From Zopfochytrium polystomum (taxonomy: Eukaryota > Chytridiomycota > Chytridiomycetes > Chytridiales > Chytridiaceae), in NCBI GenBank assembly GCA_025765615.1, contig JAIVFJ010000053.1:246501-310500 (forward strand): DNA of 64,000 nucleotides, read 5' to 3'. The position numbers and the translations under genes are program-made. The notes beneath the pieces are model-generated. The model saw only the letters and a list, made by a program, of their open reading frames with translations, was not told where the DNA came from and searched no databases. Positions within the stretch are counted from its first letter, which is position 1; every line of letters begins with the position of its first letter. Shown here piece after piece: positions 46,859 to 56,379 of the stretch.

Positions 46859-47710
46859 TTATGTAGACTTGTTTTTAGTCCTAGGACGAAGATTGCCACT
46901 AATTTCCACGATCACACTGCTGCCGTCAGCGCAGATGACCAGAGGAGTTGGAGACAGAAGTTGAAGTGCTGAGTAGAGTTGGGATAGTGCCAAAAGTTCT
47001 CGTCCCATTTCAGACACAGCTACATATTCAGCTTCCTGCAGTGAAAGCGTGACAGTGCTGCTCCAAACAGATGTCCAACTAATAGCCATTCCTTCAAACA
47101 GAACATAGTAGCCAAGCTGTGATTTCCCATCTTAGTGGACACTATGGGCAGCGCCGGAGTAACCAGCTATATTTGTGCAGTTGCGAGAATAGAATAAACC
47201 ATACTCACTATTACCGTTGAGATATTCAAGAACCTGAATAAGGATCTTTATGTGTTGCTTGCGGGGATCCTTGCTGAAGGCACCAAGATATGAAACTGCT
47301 GGGGCAAGGTCTGGTTGCGTGTGTGTTGCAAGGTAGTTGATGCTGCCAAGGATTGCCTGGTACAGTCTCTGATCTGTACCTGCTTCGTCAATCATATGTG
47401 GCTGAAGATGGAGACTTCTGGGAAGCGCAGTTACTGCAGTGCAGTTGTATGGCATGGCGTTGAAGTAACTCCTTGATATAGGCTTTCTGGTGCAAGAAGG
47501 TTCCGTTATGGTGATGTTCCAGCTGCATATTGAGGATGGTTTTGATTGCTCCCATTTTGCAGAGCTAGTAACAAGATTTTAGCAGTGCAATGGCAGAAGT
47601 AATCTCCCCAGAATCCCCAAAGAAACAAATGTCATCAACATAGATGGCAATGAAAACAACTTTTCCATCCACCTGACAGAAGAGGATACAGGGGTCTGCT
47701 GCGCTTTGCT
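46859..47710 (-). mobile_element. Ty1/copia remnant: RNase H and reverse transcriptase C-part
   Basis: On the minus strand: the RNase H block AISWTSVWSSTVTLSLQEAE and YVAVSEMGRELLALSQL (47089-46980), the RT tail YQAILGSINYLATHTQPDLA with PAVSYLGAFSKDP and LEYLNGNSEYGLFYSRN (47370-47180), and the RT active-site segment GKVVFIAIYVDDICFFGDSG (47675-47600, with YVDD). Frames are broken between blocks. The RT is interrupted at 47710 by the chromovirus insertion and continues at 50893 on the other side. Confidence 0.85.
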
Positions 47711-48063
47711 TGTCAGGAACATGGCAGGACAGGGCAAGGCAGACAAGGGACTGAGAGGAGTGATGATTGTATTGGAAACAATAATTCACTTGAGGGATGG
47801 GACAGGTCCCCCATCCCCCTTTTATACCTTTTGAGAGCCTTCCTTGTCAAAACTCAAAGAAAGTTCCAGAAAGAGCAATTAGTAATACAATGATACCAAT
47901 GATACCAATGACAACAAGACAAGTCAGGAAAGCAAAGAAGGTTCCAGAAGGTTCCACAAGGTTCCATGAAGGAATGTTCTAGAATGTTCCAGAAGGTTCC
48001 AGAAGGTTCCATGAAGGAATGTTCTAGAATGTTCCAGAGGTTTCCAGAGGGTGATTCATAACA
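47711..48063 (-). repeat. 3' LTR of the chromovirus
   Basis: Bounded by TG...CA when read on the element strand. It holds the same heat-shock-element array as the 5' LTR: eight alternating GAA/TTC units at 47972-48009 and four more at 48017-48034. It differs from the 5' LTR by at least one base in the T run before the TATA box (47818-47826). Confidence 0.92.
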
Positions 48064-49659
48064 TCATCTCCCCCTTTTAGGCCTCTTCTGCAACTTGGTG
48101 GGGTACCTGGTCTTGAACTTGAGCAGAAGGTCTTGGCAGTGAGTGAGGTTTGACTCAGGTTCCCAGGTGTTGTCAGCATCTGAGTAACCCTTCCACTTAA
48201 CAAGGAACTTGAGTGTCCTTCCAAACCACTTGGCATCTAAGATTTGTTCAACCTCAAATTCCTCTTCACCTTCTACCTCAACTGAAGGAGGAGGAGGAAC
48301 AACTCTGCCTGGAATGGAATTGGCCACAAACTTCTCCAAAAGGCTGACATGGAAAACTGGGTGGATCTTCATGGATGCAGGGAGATCCAGCTTGAAGGTG
48401 ACTGGATTGATTTGCTCCAAGATCTTGAAAGGTCTCAACTTGAGGTTGTCTAGCTTGGGACTTGGTCTTTTGGACTGCAAGTTCTTCCTCATGCCTGGCC
48501 AGTAAAAGTCTCTGGAAACAAGCTCATATGTCTTGTGCTCTCCTGGGTGTCCAGCTGTTGCTGCATCATGCCTTGTCTTGAGTATCTCAAGTTTTTCCTC
48601 TTCTTGGCTGATTTGAATCTTGTGAGGCTTGGGGTCCTTGGAAATAGCATGGGCCCACACACTGTCAGGAAGCAGTGAAAGGTGTGTCTTGGATGGTGGG
48701 GTGAAACCATCTCCCCCTTCAGGTGCAAGGTCTGTCCTTCTGTGCTCATCAGCAGTGGGGCTTGAATTGTTGACTGGGAACTGTGATTCTTGAATCTTTG
48801 ACTGAGGGTTCTGTTCTTGGCAAAGACTCTGAGCTGTGGAGCTTGAATCTTGAATTTGGACTGTGAACTGTGGTACTTGAATCTTTGACTGTGGGTTCTG
48901 TGAACTACAGACTTGGCCATGACTGTGAGCTCTATGAGCTGTGCTGGAATCTTGACTATGAACTGTGAACTGTGAAACTTGAATCTTGGCTGGGATCTGT
49001 GAGCTGCAGGCTGATACTGGAGCTGTCATTTGTGGTTGACCTTGGATACTAGGCTGAGAGCCTTGAATCAGGGACTTGAGAGCATGAGACTTGGAGGCTT
49101 GACTTGAGTTTTGGGTGACTGTTCCAATTGGTGGAGGTTGGACTTGACCAGTGACCCAATCAATGGCAGGGTTCTGGGCTTGCAGCCATGGTAATCCCAG
49201 GATGACAGAGAACGTGGGTGAGCCAAGATCCAATACTTCCGGGTTGACCATGGATGGTGGAAAGTCTTGGATGTGGAGGTTTAGCTTGGTTTCATGGCTG
49301 ATTTCCTTGAACAGAGCATGATTGGCAAAGTGAACCTTGAGGGGTGTGGATTTCTTGATGGTGGGAATGGCACAAGACTTGGCAAGGGTGGCATCAATGA
49401 TGTTGCAGGATGATCCAGAGTCTATAAGGGCCTTGGTTGTGATGGTTGACTTGGGTGAGAGTTGAATCTTGACATCCATGGTGAGTTGGTGGGGCTTGGA
49501 ATCTGAGGTGTTTGTGGTGCTGGTGGTGGTGATGAAACAGGGGCAGCTTGGAGGAGGGTCCAGGGAATTGCCCCTCAGTGAGCCTGGACCTGGGAGTTTG
49601 GGTGCTTCTTCCTTGGGCAGTCCTTGACAGCATGCTCCTTGGAGCCACAGTAAAAACAC
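48064..49659 (-). CDS. Protease / truncated integrase / chromodomain ORF of the chromovirus
   Basis: A 531-codon open frame in -1 relation to gag and overlapping its end by about 85 nt, so it is probably reached by -1 frameshifting. A retropepsin-like active site is seen in TKALIDSGSSCNIIDATLA, followed by a Gln/Ser-rich repeat region (QSKIQVPQFTVQIQDSS-type units, about 48740-49000). The integrase HHCC start HDAATAGHPGEHKTYELVSR with DFYWPGM then jumps directly to KLDNLKLRPFKILEQINPV, the C-terminal GPY/F region, losing the CxxC pair and the whole DDE core. The end is a chromodomain: EVEQILDAKWFGRTLKFLVK and WKGYSDADNTWEP. The frame stays open across the deletion, at about 48470-48495. Confidence 0.88.
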   Translation of the reverse strand: MFLLWLQGACCQGLPKEEAPKLPGPGSLRGNSLDPPPSCPCFITTTSTTNTSDSKPHQLTMDVKIQLSPKSTITTKALIDSGSSCNIIDATLAKSCAIPTIKKSTPLKVHFANHALFKEISHETKLNLHIQDFPPSMVNPEVLDLGSPTFSVILGLPWLQAQNPAIDWVTGQVQPPPIGTVTQNSSQASKSHALKSLIQGSQPSIQGQPQMTAPVSACSSQIPAKIQVSQFTVHSQDSSTAHRAHSHGQVCSSQNPQSKIQVPQFTVQIQDSSSTAQSLCQEQNPQSKIQESQFPVNNSSPTADEHRRTDLAPEGGDGFTPPSKTHLSLLPDSVWAHAISKDPKPHKIQISQEEEKLEILKTRHDAATAGHPGEHKTYELVSRDFYWPGMRKNLQSKRPSPKLDNLKLRPFKILEQINPVTFKLDLPASMKIHPVFHVSLLEKFVANSIPGRVVPPPPSVEVEGEEEFEVEQILDAKWFGRTLKFLVKWKGYSDADNTWEPESNLTHCQDLLLKFKTRYPTKLQKRPKRGR

Positions 49660-50498
49660 AGTCCCTGCTGGGCCCTCCTTGTTTTCTCCTCTTGGCTCAG
49701 AGGACCCTTAGGAAGTGTCTCAACTGCATCCACTTGCATGGGTTCAGGAACTGTGAGAGCTTGAGGAACTGGGGTAGGTCTTGATGTAGTTCCTACTTGT
49801 CTTTGCTTCAGCCTCTTGGAGTAGAGTCTGTTGTCAATCTTGATGGCAAGGAGAATGTACTCTTCCAAGGTCTCAGGGATGTGCAGAGACTGGGAGAGCA
49901 TGTCTTGGATAGACTCATGGAGACCATCATGGTACAGCTCCATCAGAGCTGCATCATTGTATCCAGAGTCTCTGGCTAGTTGCTTGAATTGGTTGGTGTA
50001 GGCCACACAAGATTGCTTTCCTTGCTTGATATGCTTGAGCTTGGATCTTGCTGTCCAAGATGCGTAGGGGTCACCAAAGGTAGCTTCCAGCCCCTCCCAG
50101 AGCTCTTGCAGGGTGGTGGGTGTGCTTGGGAGAGATCTGTACCATGATTGAGCTTGACCAGACAGGAGGGTGCTTGTGAAAAGAACCTTGACTTGCTCAC
50201 TGGGAAATCTTGAAGGTTGGAGAAGGATGACATTCTCCACAGTGGCCATGAAGTTCCTAAGGTCTTTGGCCAGCCCAGTGAACTTGTCAGGGCTGGGAAC
50301 CTTGGGCTCTCTTGCTTGGTTGGCTTGAGGCAGGGGAAGAGCTTGATGTTCTTGTTGGTGAAGTTGTTGTTGAAGCTGGTGCTGCTGGTGAAGGACTTGT
50401 TCTTGAAGTTGGTGTGTCTGTCTTGAGAGGGCTTGTAATTGGTCCATCAAGGCTTGGAAGGCAGTTGCATCAGGGAAGGTGTTGTTTGGGTCAGACAT
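49575..50498 (-). CDS. Gag polyprotein of the chromovirus
   Basis: 307 codons starting MSDPNNTFPDATAFQ. A Gln-rich coiled region (about 25-60) is followed by the capsid-like retrotransposon Gag domain (KFTGLAKDLRNFMATVENVI, LLSGQAQSWYRSL, LEATFGDPYASWTARSKLKH, DLYHDGLH-type motif) and a C-terminal zinc knuckle CFYCGSKEHAVKDCP (CX2CX4HX4C). The frame is intact, which suits a recently active element. Confidence 0.92.
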   Translation of the reverse strand: MSDPNNTFPDATAFQALMDQLQALSRQTHQLQEQVLHQQHQLQQQLHQQEHQALPLPQANQAREPKVPSPDKFTGLAKDLRNFMATVENVILLQPSRFPSEQVKVLFTSTLLSGQAQSWYRSLPSTPTTLQELWEGLEATFGDPYASWTARSKLKHIKQGKQSCVAYTNQFKQLARDSGYNDAALMELYHDGLHESIQDMLSQSLHIPETLEEYILLAIKIDNRLYSKRLKQRQVGTTSRPTPVPQALTVPEPMQVDAVETLPKGPLSQEEKTRRAQQGLCFYCGSKEHAVKDCPRKKHPNSQVQAH

Positions 50499-50538
50499 GA
50501 TGGCAGAGAGTAGTGGGAGAGGGTGAAGTGAATTATGA

Positions 50539-50892
50539 TGTCAGGAACATGGCAGGACAGGGCAAGGCAGACAAGGGACTGAGAGGAGTGATGATTGTAT
50601 TGGAAACAATAATTCACTTGAGGGATGGGACAGGTCCCCCATCCCCCTTTTTATACCTTTTGAGAGCCTTCCTTGTCAAAACTCAAAGAAAGTTCCAGAA
50701 AGAGCAATTAGTAATACAATGATACCAATGATACCAATGACAACAAGACAAGTCAGGAAAGCAAAGAAGGTTCCAGAAGGTTCCACAAGGTTCCATGAAG
50801 GAATGTTCTAGAATGTTCCAGAAGGTTCCAGAAGGTTCCATGAAGGAATGTTCTAGAATGTTCCAGAGGTTTCCAGAGGGTGATTCATAACA
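50539..50892 (-). promoter_or_regulatory. 5' LTR promoter with heat-shock-element array, TATA box and self-primer
   Basis: Read on the element strand, U3 begins at 50892. Two groups of alternating GAA/TTC pentamer units follow: four at 50846-50863, then eight without a break at 50801-50838, with a shorter group at 50766-50783. This is the nGAAnnTTCn pattern bound by heat-shock factor trimers. A TATA box (TATAAAA type) lies at about 50650-50657. About 30 nt further, 50609-50619 reads AAGTGAATTAT on the element strand, the expected transcript start. A GATGGG/CCCATC inverted repeat lies between the two. Confidence 0.85.
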
Positions 50893-52854
50893 TTGCTGAT
50901 ATCCATTCAACTTCAGATGGCCAATCAGTTCTTGGTACCACACCAGCCAGCTTGCTTGATACCATTAACAGCTCTCTTCAGTAGCCAGACTTTGCCATCA
51001 CTGCAGTAGCTGTCTGGCTGCTCCATATAAATGGGCACATCAAGCATGCTGTTTAGGTTCAAATTGCTGATGTTGACAATTGCAGTGTCCCAGTTGTTTG
51101 CAGCCAGCATGGCAATGAGCCAACAAAGACTATTGATTTGGACAACAGGAGAGTGAGTTTTCCAAAAATTAATGCCATGATGTTGTGTGAGACTGCACCA
51201 AGGTCTCAGTGATAAAGTCTAGGGATTTTATTTGCAAACAAGCGTACCTGTCATAACACCCCAAGGATCAGGACCCATTTTTATTCCCAGTTCTTTAGTT
51301 TACAAGGTGTTATCCAAGTGTATTTGTGGCTAACCCATCTTTATTATTGGGCCTGCTTTTACTACATTTGTCTTAACAGTTTCTGTTGCACCAGGGTTTT
51401 CTCAACATATTTTCTTTTTCACTGACAAACAGAGACTGCCTGACTGCCTAGGGATGGGGTGCCTGACAGACTGTACCCCACACCCACCTAATTTTGTTGT
51501 TTATTTTCGGCACTTGTGCATACATGCATAGTGTTGGGGGGCTTGAATTGGTCATCCCAATCACATATATATTTAATGGTGAGAGTTGCAGTGTGGTTGA
51601 AAACACTCTGATCTCAAAAGGTGGCCATGTCAATGGTAATTGTATCAGGGAATCCAGAAATTGAACTGCTGGCTCCATCAGTTGATAGGCTAGCAAAACA
51701 CGATATCATTGGATCCTAAAAAGAATTTATTGTGCCCTGTTGAAAATGAATAAGTATTATTAAAAGGGCACAGGGGCAGTTAATTGTGGTGCAGGTCTCC
51801 AAAAACTGAAATGCCTTTGTTGATGTTCATGGAAGGATGATTCCTGAAAGAATGTGCAGAGGAATATTGCTGACTCAAAGCATTTAGAGATGAGTTACAG
51901 GACTGACAGGAGACTGCATGGCTGTATGTTGAGAAGATAAAGGCAGTTACTTTAATGGATATCAAAAGAGAAGAGCAAAACACTTAGCAGATCGATTATT
52001 AGTTGATTGAACTAGTTGGTTTTTTGAGGGCTTCTGCTGTTTGTTGTTCAATCGATATGAAGAGGCAGATAACCAGGATAGAACAGTTGGTGTGGTGATT
52101 TCTGGTGCAGTAGTAGCTGAGTCTTTGTTGCTTTGTGTGGCCAGCTTGATGTGTAGCTTATCATAGTTGTTTTGTCGAACAGGTTTTTGAAGGGTGTGGT
52201 TAGTGTTATCTCAGGATTAGGGTTTCCAGTACAAAGAAAAGAGTTTGCTGTTCCCTTTCCCAACAGGCTTTGGTTGAGCATCAACAAAGATTCAAACAAC
52301 TCTTTGGAAAGGGTGAATTTGAGTTTGCAAAGCTGTCAACCTGATGATACACTTTGTTGAATCTGGCACTGAAGTTGTCTAAGGTTTTGGTTTGTTCCAT
52401 TCTGATATGTTCAATGATCTCCTTTGCAAGTCCCTGGTCTGCTGTGCAGCAAATCATTCCCAGTTTGCCAACCAACTTGCAAGCAAAGTTTTGACCAATT
52501 TGGGTGAGAAGGGGTTGGGAGCTGTGGCGACAAATGATTAGACAGCAATGTGCATTCTGGTTCTGTGTGCCAGGAAACCAAGTGACTCTTTCTTGTCCAT
52601 GGCTGTAAGATCCTCCAACCAGTCACCGAAATCTCTGGTCCCTCCAAGATGCTGAAGGACTTGGCAACATATTTGGTTGAGTCGGTAGTCATGTTGTTTT
52701 TCTCAGGGCAATTGTGTGTGCCAAGTTTGAAAGGATTTTGTTGGGTTTTGGGTGTGTTGTGAAGGTGGTGTTGTAGCAGATGAAAAGTTGGATTAGCTTG
52801 GTGTGTGTCAGGTAGTGGGGTGGTTGTTGTCTCTAATTGGGGACAAAAAATCAA
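50893..52854 (-). mobile_element. Ty1/copia remnant: RT N-part, degenerate middle, gag
   Basis: Continues the copia element split by the chromovirus. The RT N-terminal part is at 51110-50930 (DVPIYMEQPDSYCSDGKVWL and LKRAVNGIKQAGW). A degenerate stretch (51111-52270) follows, parts of which recur at 1-285 and 2935-3160. Gag-like blocks are at 52470-52310 (LGMICCTADQGLAKEIIEHI, KTLDNFSARFNKVYHQVDSF) and, in another frame, 52640-52500 (VTGWRILQPW-type, DWLEDLTAMD in the adjacent frame). Stops and frameshifts are frequent. No integrase or protease is recognisable. Confidence 0.7.
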
Positions 52855-54544
52855 AAATTAATGCTGTGAGGGTTGGAGGTAATCTGGTGATCCTGAATGG
52901 AAAAAGGTGTCGCTTATCACAAAGAAGAGTGATTTTGGGATTGTGACTGTCATTAATTGGCCCCCTATATTTATTTTTATTACAATTCATCACATCCCTC
53001 ACAGGCTCTAGTGGTTACCACTATAAAAGAGCATCCTGTGTGCTGAATGGGCCTAAGCACAAGGGGCACACCCCTTATTCATCCTATTCATTCTTATATT
53101 TTACTCATTTTCCTTTTTCTCTCATTTTCCCACCTTTCAATCCACTGTCCCTGCACTGATGTGGCCTCAAAGCCTCAAATTATGTTCACCCCAAATTTGG
53201 AGGCAGGAGAGACACTGTGTGAAGGGGGGTGGCTGAAAGAGTGATTCATCCTTCCAAATTGTTCTTTCATTTTCTCCTTTTGTTATGCCTTTTCCCTTTT
53301 TCTCTTTTCTTTCTTTCTTCCTTCCTCTCTTCTTTCTCTCTTCCCCTTTCCTATAAATACTCCCTCTCTCTCCTCCTTGTTCTATATCTATCTACTCTCT
53401 CTCAATAAATCCTACCTAGGTAACAACCAATCCTTTTCTTTCCTCTTTGGTGTTTCTCCCCAGGCCAGTGCTACCAGACCAAGCTGGGGATGGAGTCCTC
53501 TTAGGCCAGTGCCACCTGACCAAACTGGTGGAGGTATGATTTCCCCAGGCCAGTGTGTTGTATGCCAAGCTGGGGTGAGGTGTCCTTCCCTTTCTTTTTC
53601 TCTTCATTCCCCTACCTGATTGGTTCTCACATTGAGCTCTGTCTCTGTGATACTGGTAGGTGCCATACTGCCTTAGGGCATTCCTTTGTTGAACTGCTGC
53701 CTGTTGGTCACCATGTTGGATAGTCAGGGGGCTTGAACCTGGGGCCTGTGGGGTACTCTTCATTGAGCAACTCCACTTGGTCTAGCTGTCCTTGAATAAA
53801 GACATAATTGAACCACATCATCCATCTTTATTGAGTTTGAGCTGAATCCAAGGTACTGGCTCTGCTAATAACCAGGAGCTTCCCATCTTAACGACTTGTC
53901 TTATCCCTTTTGCCACTAGACCATAGATGAGCCCCTGAAGTTGAAGAGGAGATCTCAAACGCGATCTCAACATCATCATCACTCTTTCACTGCAGTCTTG
54001 ACACCATCATCAATTGTGGCAGCTTTGCCGCCGCATTTTGTTTGGTGTGCGCTGTCCAACTAGGGGTGGAGTAGCCTAAACCTTGCTCAACAGTCTCTCT
54101 CTATATCGGAATCTGACGTTTCACTCTGTCTTTTCATTCGCCCTCTTTCCTTATTTGTACCTGTCCTGCCCTCCCTTTTTCTTCATGTGTACGTGGGACT
54201 GATTGCTGTTGAGGGCCGACATTCTACTCACTGCTGAACAGCCATAGGTGGGAGTAGCTTTGTCACTTGTGGAATCAGCGCAAGAGAAGGCCTTGTGTGT
54301 CCTCTAGTGCGTGGTTTAACCCTCTTGAGCAAGGGTTGCCTGATCTGCTTGGACTGAACAGACAGCCAACCAAAGACAGCAAGAACAACCGCCCTCACCT
54401 GTGACAAGGGTGCCTTGCCGTGTGAGACCTAAGTTTCACCAGTGGCAGGAAAATCTGTTCACACAGCCACACTATCAAGCAACTCCTCTGAATTTTCCAG
54501 CTACTGGTTTCTCCTGCAACAGGACCATCACTGCACACAACACA
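52855..54544. repeat. Repeat-rich non-coding region upstream of copia gag
   Basis: Contains a CT-rich tract with a TATA-like box (CTATAAATAC, about 53350) and AATAAA (53402). Three tandem units of about 43 bp follow, each with GGCCAGTG...CCA(A/G)(A)C(C)AAGCTGG-like sequence (about 53459-53575). Two tRNA-like pol III box A/box B pairs sit on the minus strand (53725-53795 and 53862-53925). The remainder is probably the leader or an old LTR of the gag-bearing element that follows. No open frame is supported. Confidence 0.45.
53862..53925 (-). repeat. tRNA-like pol III promoter remnant (possible SINE head)
   Basis: On the minus strand a near-perfect box A (TGGTCTAGTGGC, 53911-53922) is followed 37 nt later by a degenerate box B (GGTTATTAGC, 53864-53873). 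A second candidate just to the left has box A-like TAGACCAAGTGG and a good box B (GGTTCAAGCCC, about 53728-53738), 75 nt overall. Neither folds into a complete cloverleaf, so they are tRNA-derived or decayed rather than functional tRNAs. Confidence 0.4.
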
Positions 54545-55934
54545 ATGTCATCCAACCTAAACTCTTTTGTTGGCAGCAAGACACTGACGGAATTCAACAA
54601 CTTTATTTGCAACAAGGTCAGTGGCAAAAAAGGAATCCAGGAACTAATACAGATAGATCTGTTCCCTCTTGAGAGGCCTTTCTGCAATGAGGAGGCTTAC
54701 CATATGTACGTCACACACCTACCCAAGGATCAGTGGGACAGATGGCGTTTCTGGATGCACTGCCGGAATGGTGGGAACAGCACACCAGAGCCAAAGGCCA
54801 GTGAACCACTTTCACCAAACTATTTCTATACACTGACTGCGGCTGAGCAAGCTAATGCTGGACCAATTGTGGCTGTTGATGCAACCGCCAAGTACCAGAT
54901 TCAGAATCAAATCATGACTTCATCAGAGTTCATGATTGCCGAAGATGCATGCCACCTCCATCAAGGAGAACGAAGTAGGTCAGTCAGCTTTGATGATCAG
55001 GCTTCCAGAGACCTCGCACTTGTTTGAGCTCTGCCACAACATTCACCTCTATCAAGACTGTGTGGCTGCCATTCGCCAGACATTCAACAATACCCGCCCA
55101 TCCATCTCTATTGATGATTCTGAAAAAAGATGGTTGGGGCTGCAGCTACGCACAGACACACAGAGCCCCTTGGGTTACCAAGACCTGAATTCTTATGTGC
55201 GTGAGATTGACCAACTTCAGCGACTGTTCATTCAAGGTAATAGTCAGATGGGTTTGTGCGCAAACTGCAGTGCAAATTGCACACAGACCTCGCGTGTGGC
55301 TCAGCTCATAGTTGTTTTGGACCATTTGTGGCAGCACTTCGAAACAATGACGCCCACTTTGACGATCCACAGAACATCATGGATGAGCTTACTGCTGTCT
55401 TGACGGCCCTTGAGGCAGATGAAGAGGAAGACCACAGGAACCGCCACAACCATCAAGGGGGCAACAACCACCATGACAACAATGACGACTGCGATGATAG
55501 ACGCCACTGAAGTGACCATAACCAAGGAGGTTGCAATGACCTTGAGCGAGCAGAATGTAACAATTGCCAAGGAAGCAACTACAGGAACAATGACAACAGG
55601 GGTTGCACCACCCATGACAACCAAAACCACTCTCGCTCCCTTGTTGTGGGGATATTCCATGCTACTGGTGTGGTTACCACAAGGCATATGTTCACCACAT
55701 GGAAAGGGACTGTCGTGGCTGCTGCAAGCCAGAAGTCACCCATAGGCCAGAGCCAAAAGCTACCTCAATCCATCGATCCTGTCAGCAAAGTAATTTGCAT
55801 CCACCTCAAGCATAACGCCGAAGGCATTTGGACGGTCCTGGACAAATGCACCAGGACAATTCTCACTGAAGAGGAAATGTGGGACAACCTGGACATTGCA
55901 TCAACTCCAATGTCTATCACCTTTATGCACGATG
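54545..55934 (+). pseudogene. Copia gag, frameshifted
   Basis: Starts MSSNLNSFVGSKTLTEFNN. The protein continues over three frames, with shifts near 55010 and 55270: ETSHLFELCHNIHLYQDCVA, then LRKLQCKLHTDLACGSAHSC and FGPFVAALRNNDAHFDDPQN with IMDELTAVLTALEADEEED. After a His/Asn-rich stretch comes a zinc-knuckle-like CYWCGYHKAYVH...C (about 55655-55710). The organisation is that of Ty1/copia Gag. Protease and integrase do not follow; the frame ends at an inverted LTR of another copy. Confidence 0.7.
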
Positions 55935-56336
55935 TAAACAGTCTACTCTGAGTGAGTGGAAGGAGTGAATGAAGTGGGGATGTGTGTTTGTGGGTGGTCC
56001 TTCTCCCCAACTTGGAGAGAAAGAGAAAAAAAACTCTGTTTTGAATTATTGATACATGGTGATGATGTACACGCTGTATTAGTTGCTGGGCAAGCACAGG
56101 GTAAAATCCTCTCCTATATTATCTGCTTGAGCAGAGGAGGAGGAAAACTGTTGACACTGGGTTTCTGTTCCACTTAATACTCGGAGTATTTGTCATCAGC
56201 GCAAGCCTGCGCCCAGGTCTGCATTGGCGGTGGCTCACTCTCCCATGGGCATCGTGAGAACAATAACTGACAGTCACAATAGGTTTGGGTCCATCTTGTT
56301 CCTCTTGCTGCTAACCAGTCAGTTCCACCTTACACA
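55935..56336 (-). repeat. Copia LTR (family B), inverted copy
   Basis: Reverse complement of the LTR at 57141-57544, about 400 bp, with many substitutions and small indels. It begins TGTAAACAGTCTACTCTGAG (inverted LTR end) and finishes at CAGTTCCACCTTACACA. Together with 57141-57544 it forms an inverted pair with an 804-bp spacer. Confidence 0.75.
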
Positions 56337-56379
56337 CAACGAAACATCAATCGAACTCAGCAAGAGCGACTCAAGCTGG

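Larger units (their letters stand above)
47711..50892 (-). mobile_element. Young non-autonomous chromovirus (LTR retrotransposon), complete
   Basis: 3182 bp, bounded by LTRs of 353 bp (47711-48063, 3' LTR) and 354 bp (50539-50892, 5' LTR) that look nearly identical, and by the 5-bp target duplication TTGCT (47706-47710 and 50893-50897). Coding order on the minus strand is gag, then in the -1 frame protease, a short integrase zinc-finger stub, GPY/F-like segment and chromodomain. Reverse transcriptase, RNase H and integrase core are absent. A predicted primer-binding site at 50526-50536 is complementary to the predicted transcript start at 50609-50619. It inserted into a copia RT gene. It is probably mobilised in trans by a full relative elsewhere in the genome. 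Confidence 0.93.
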
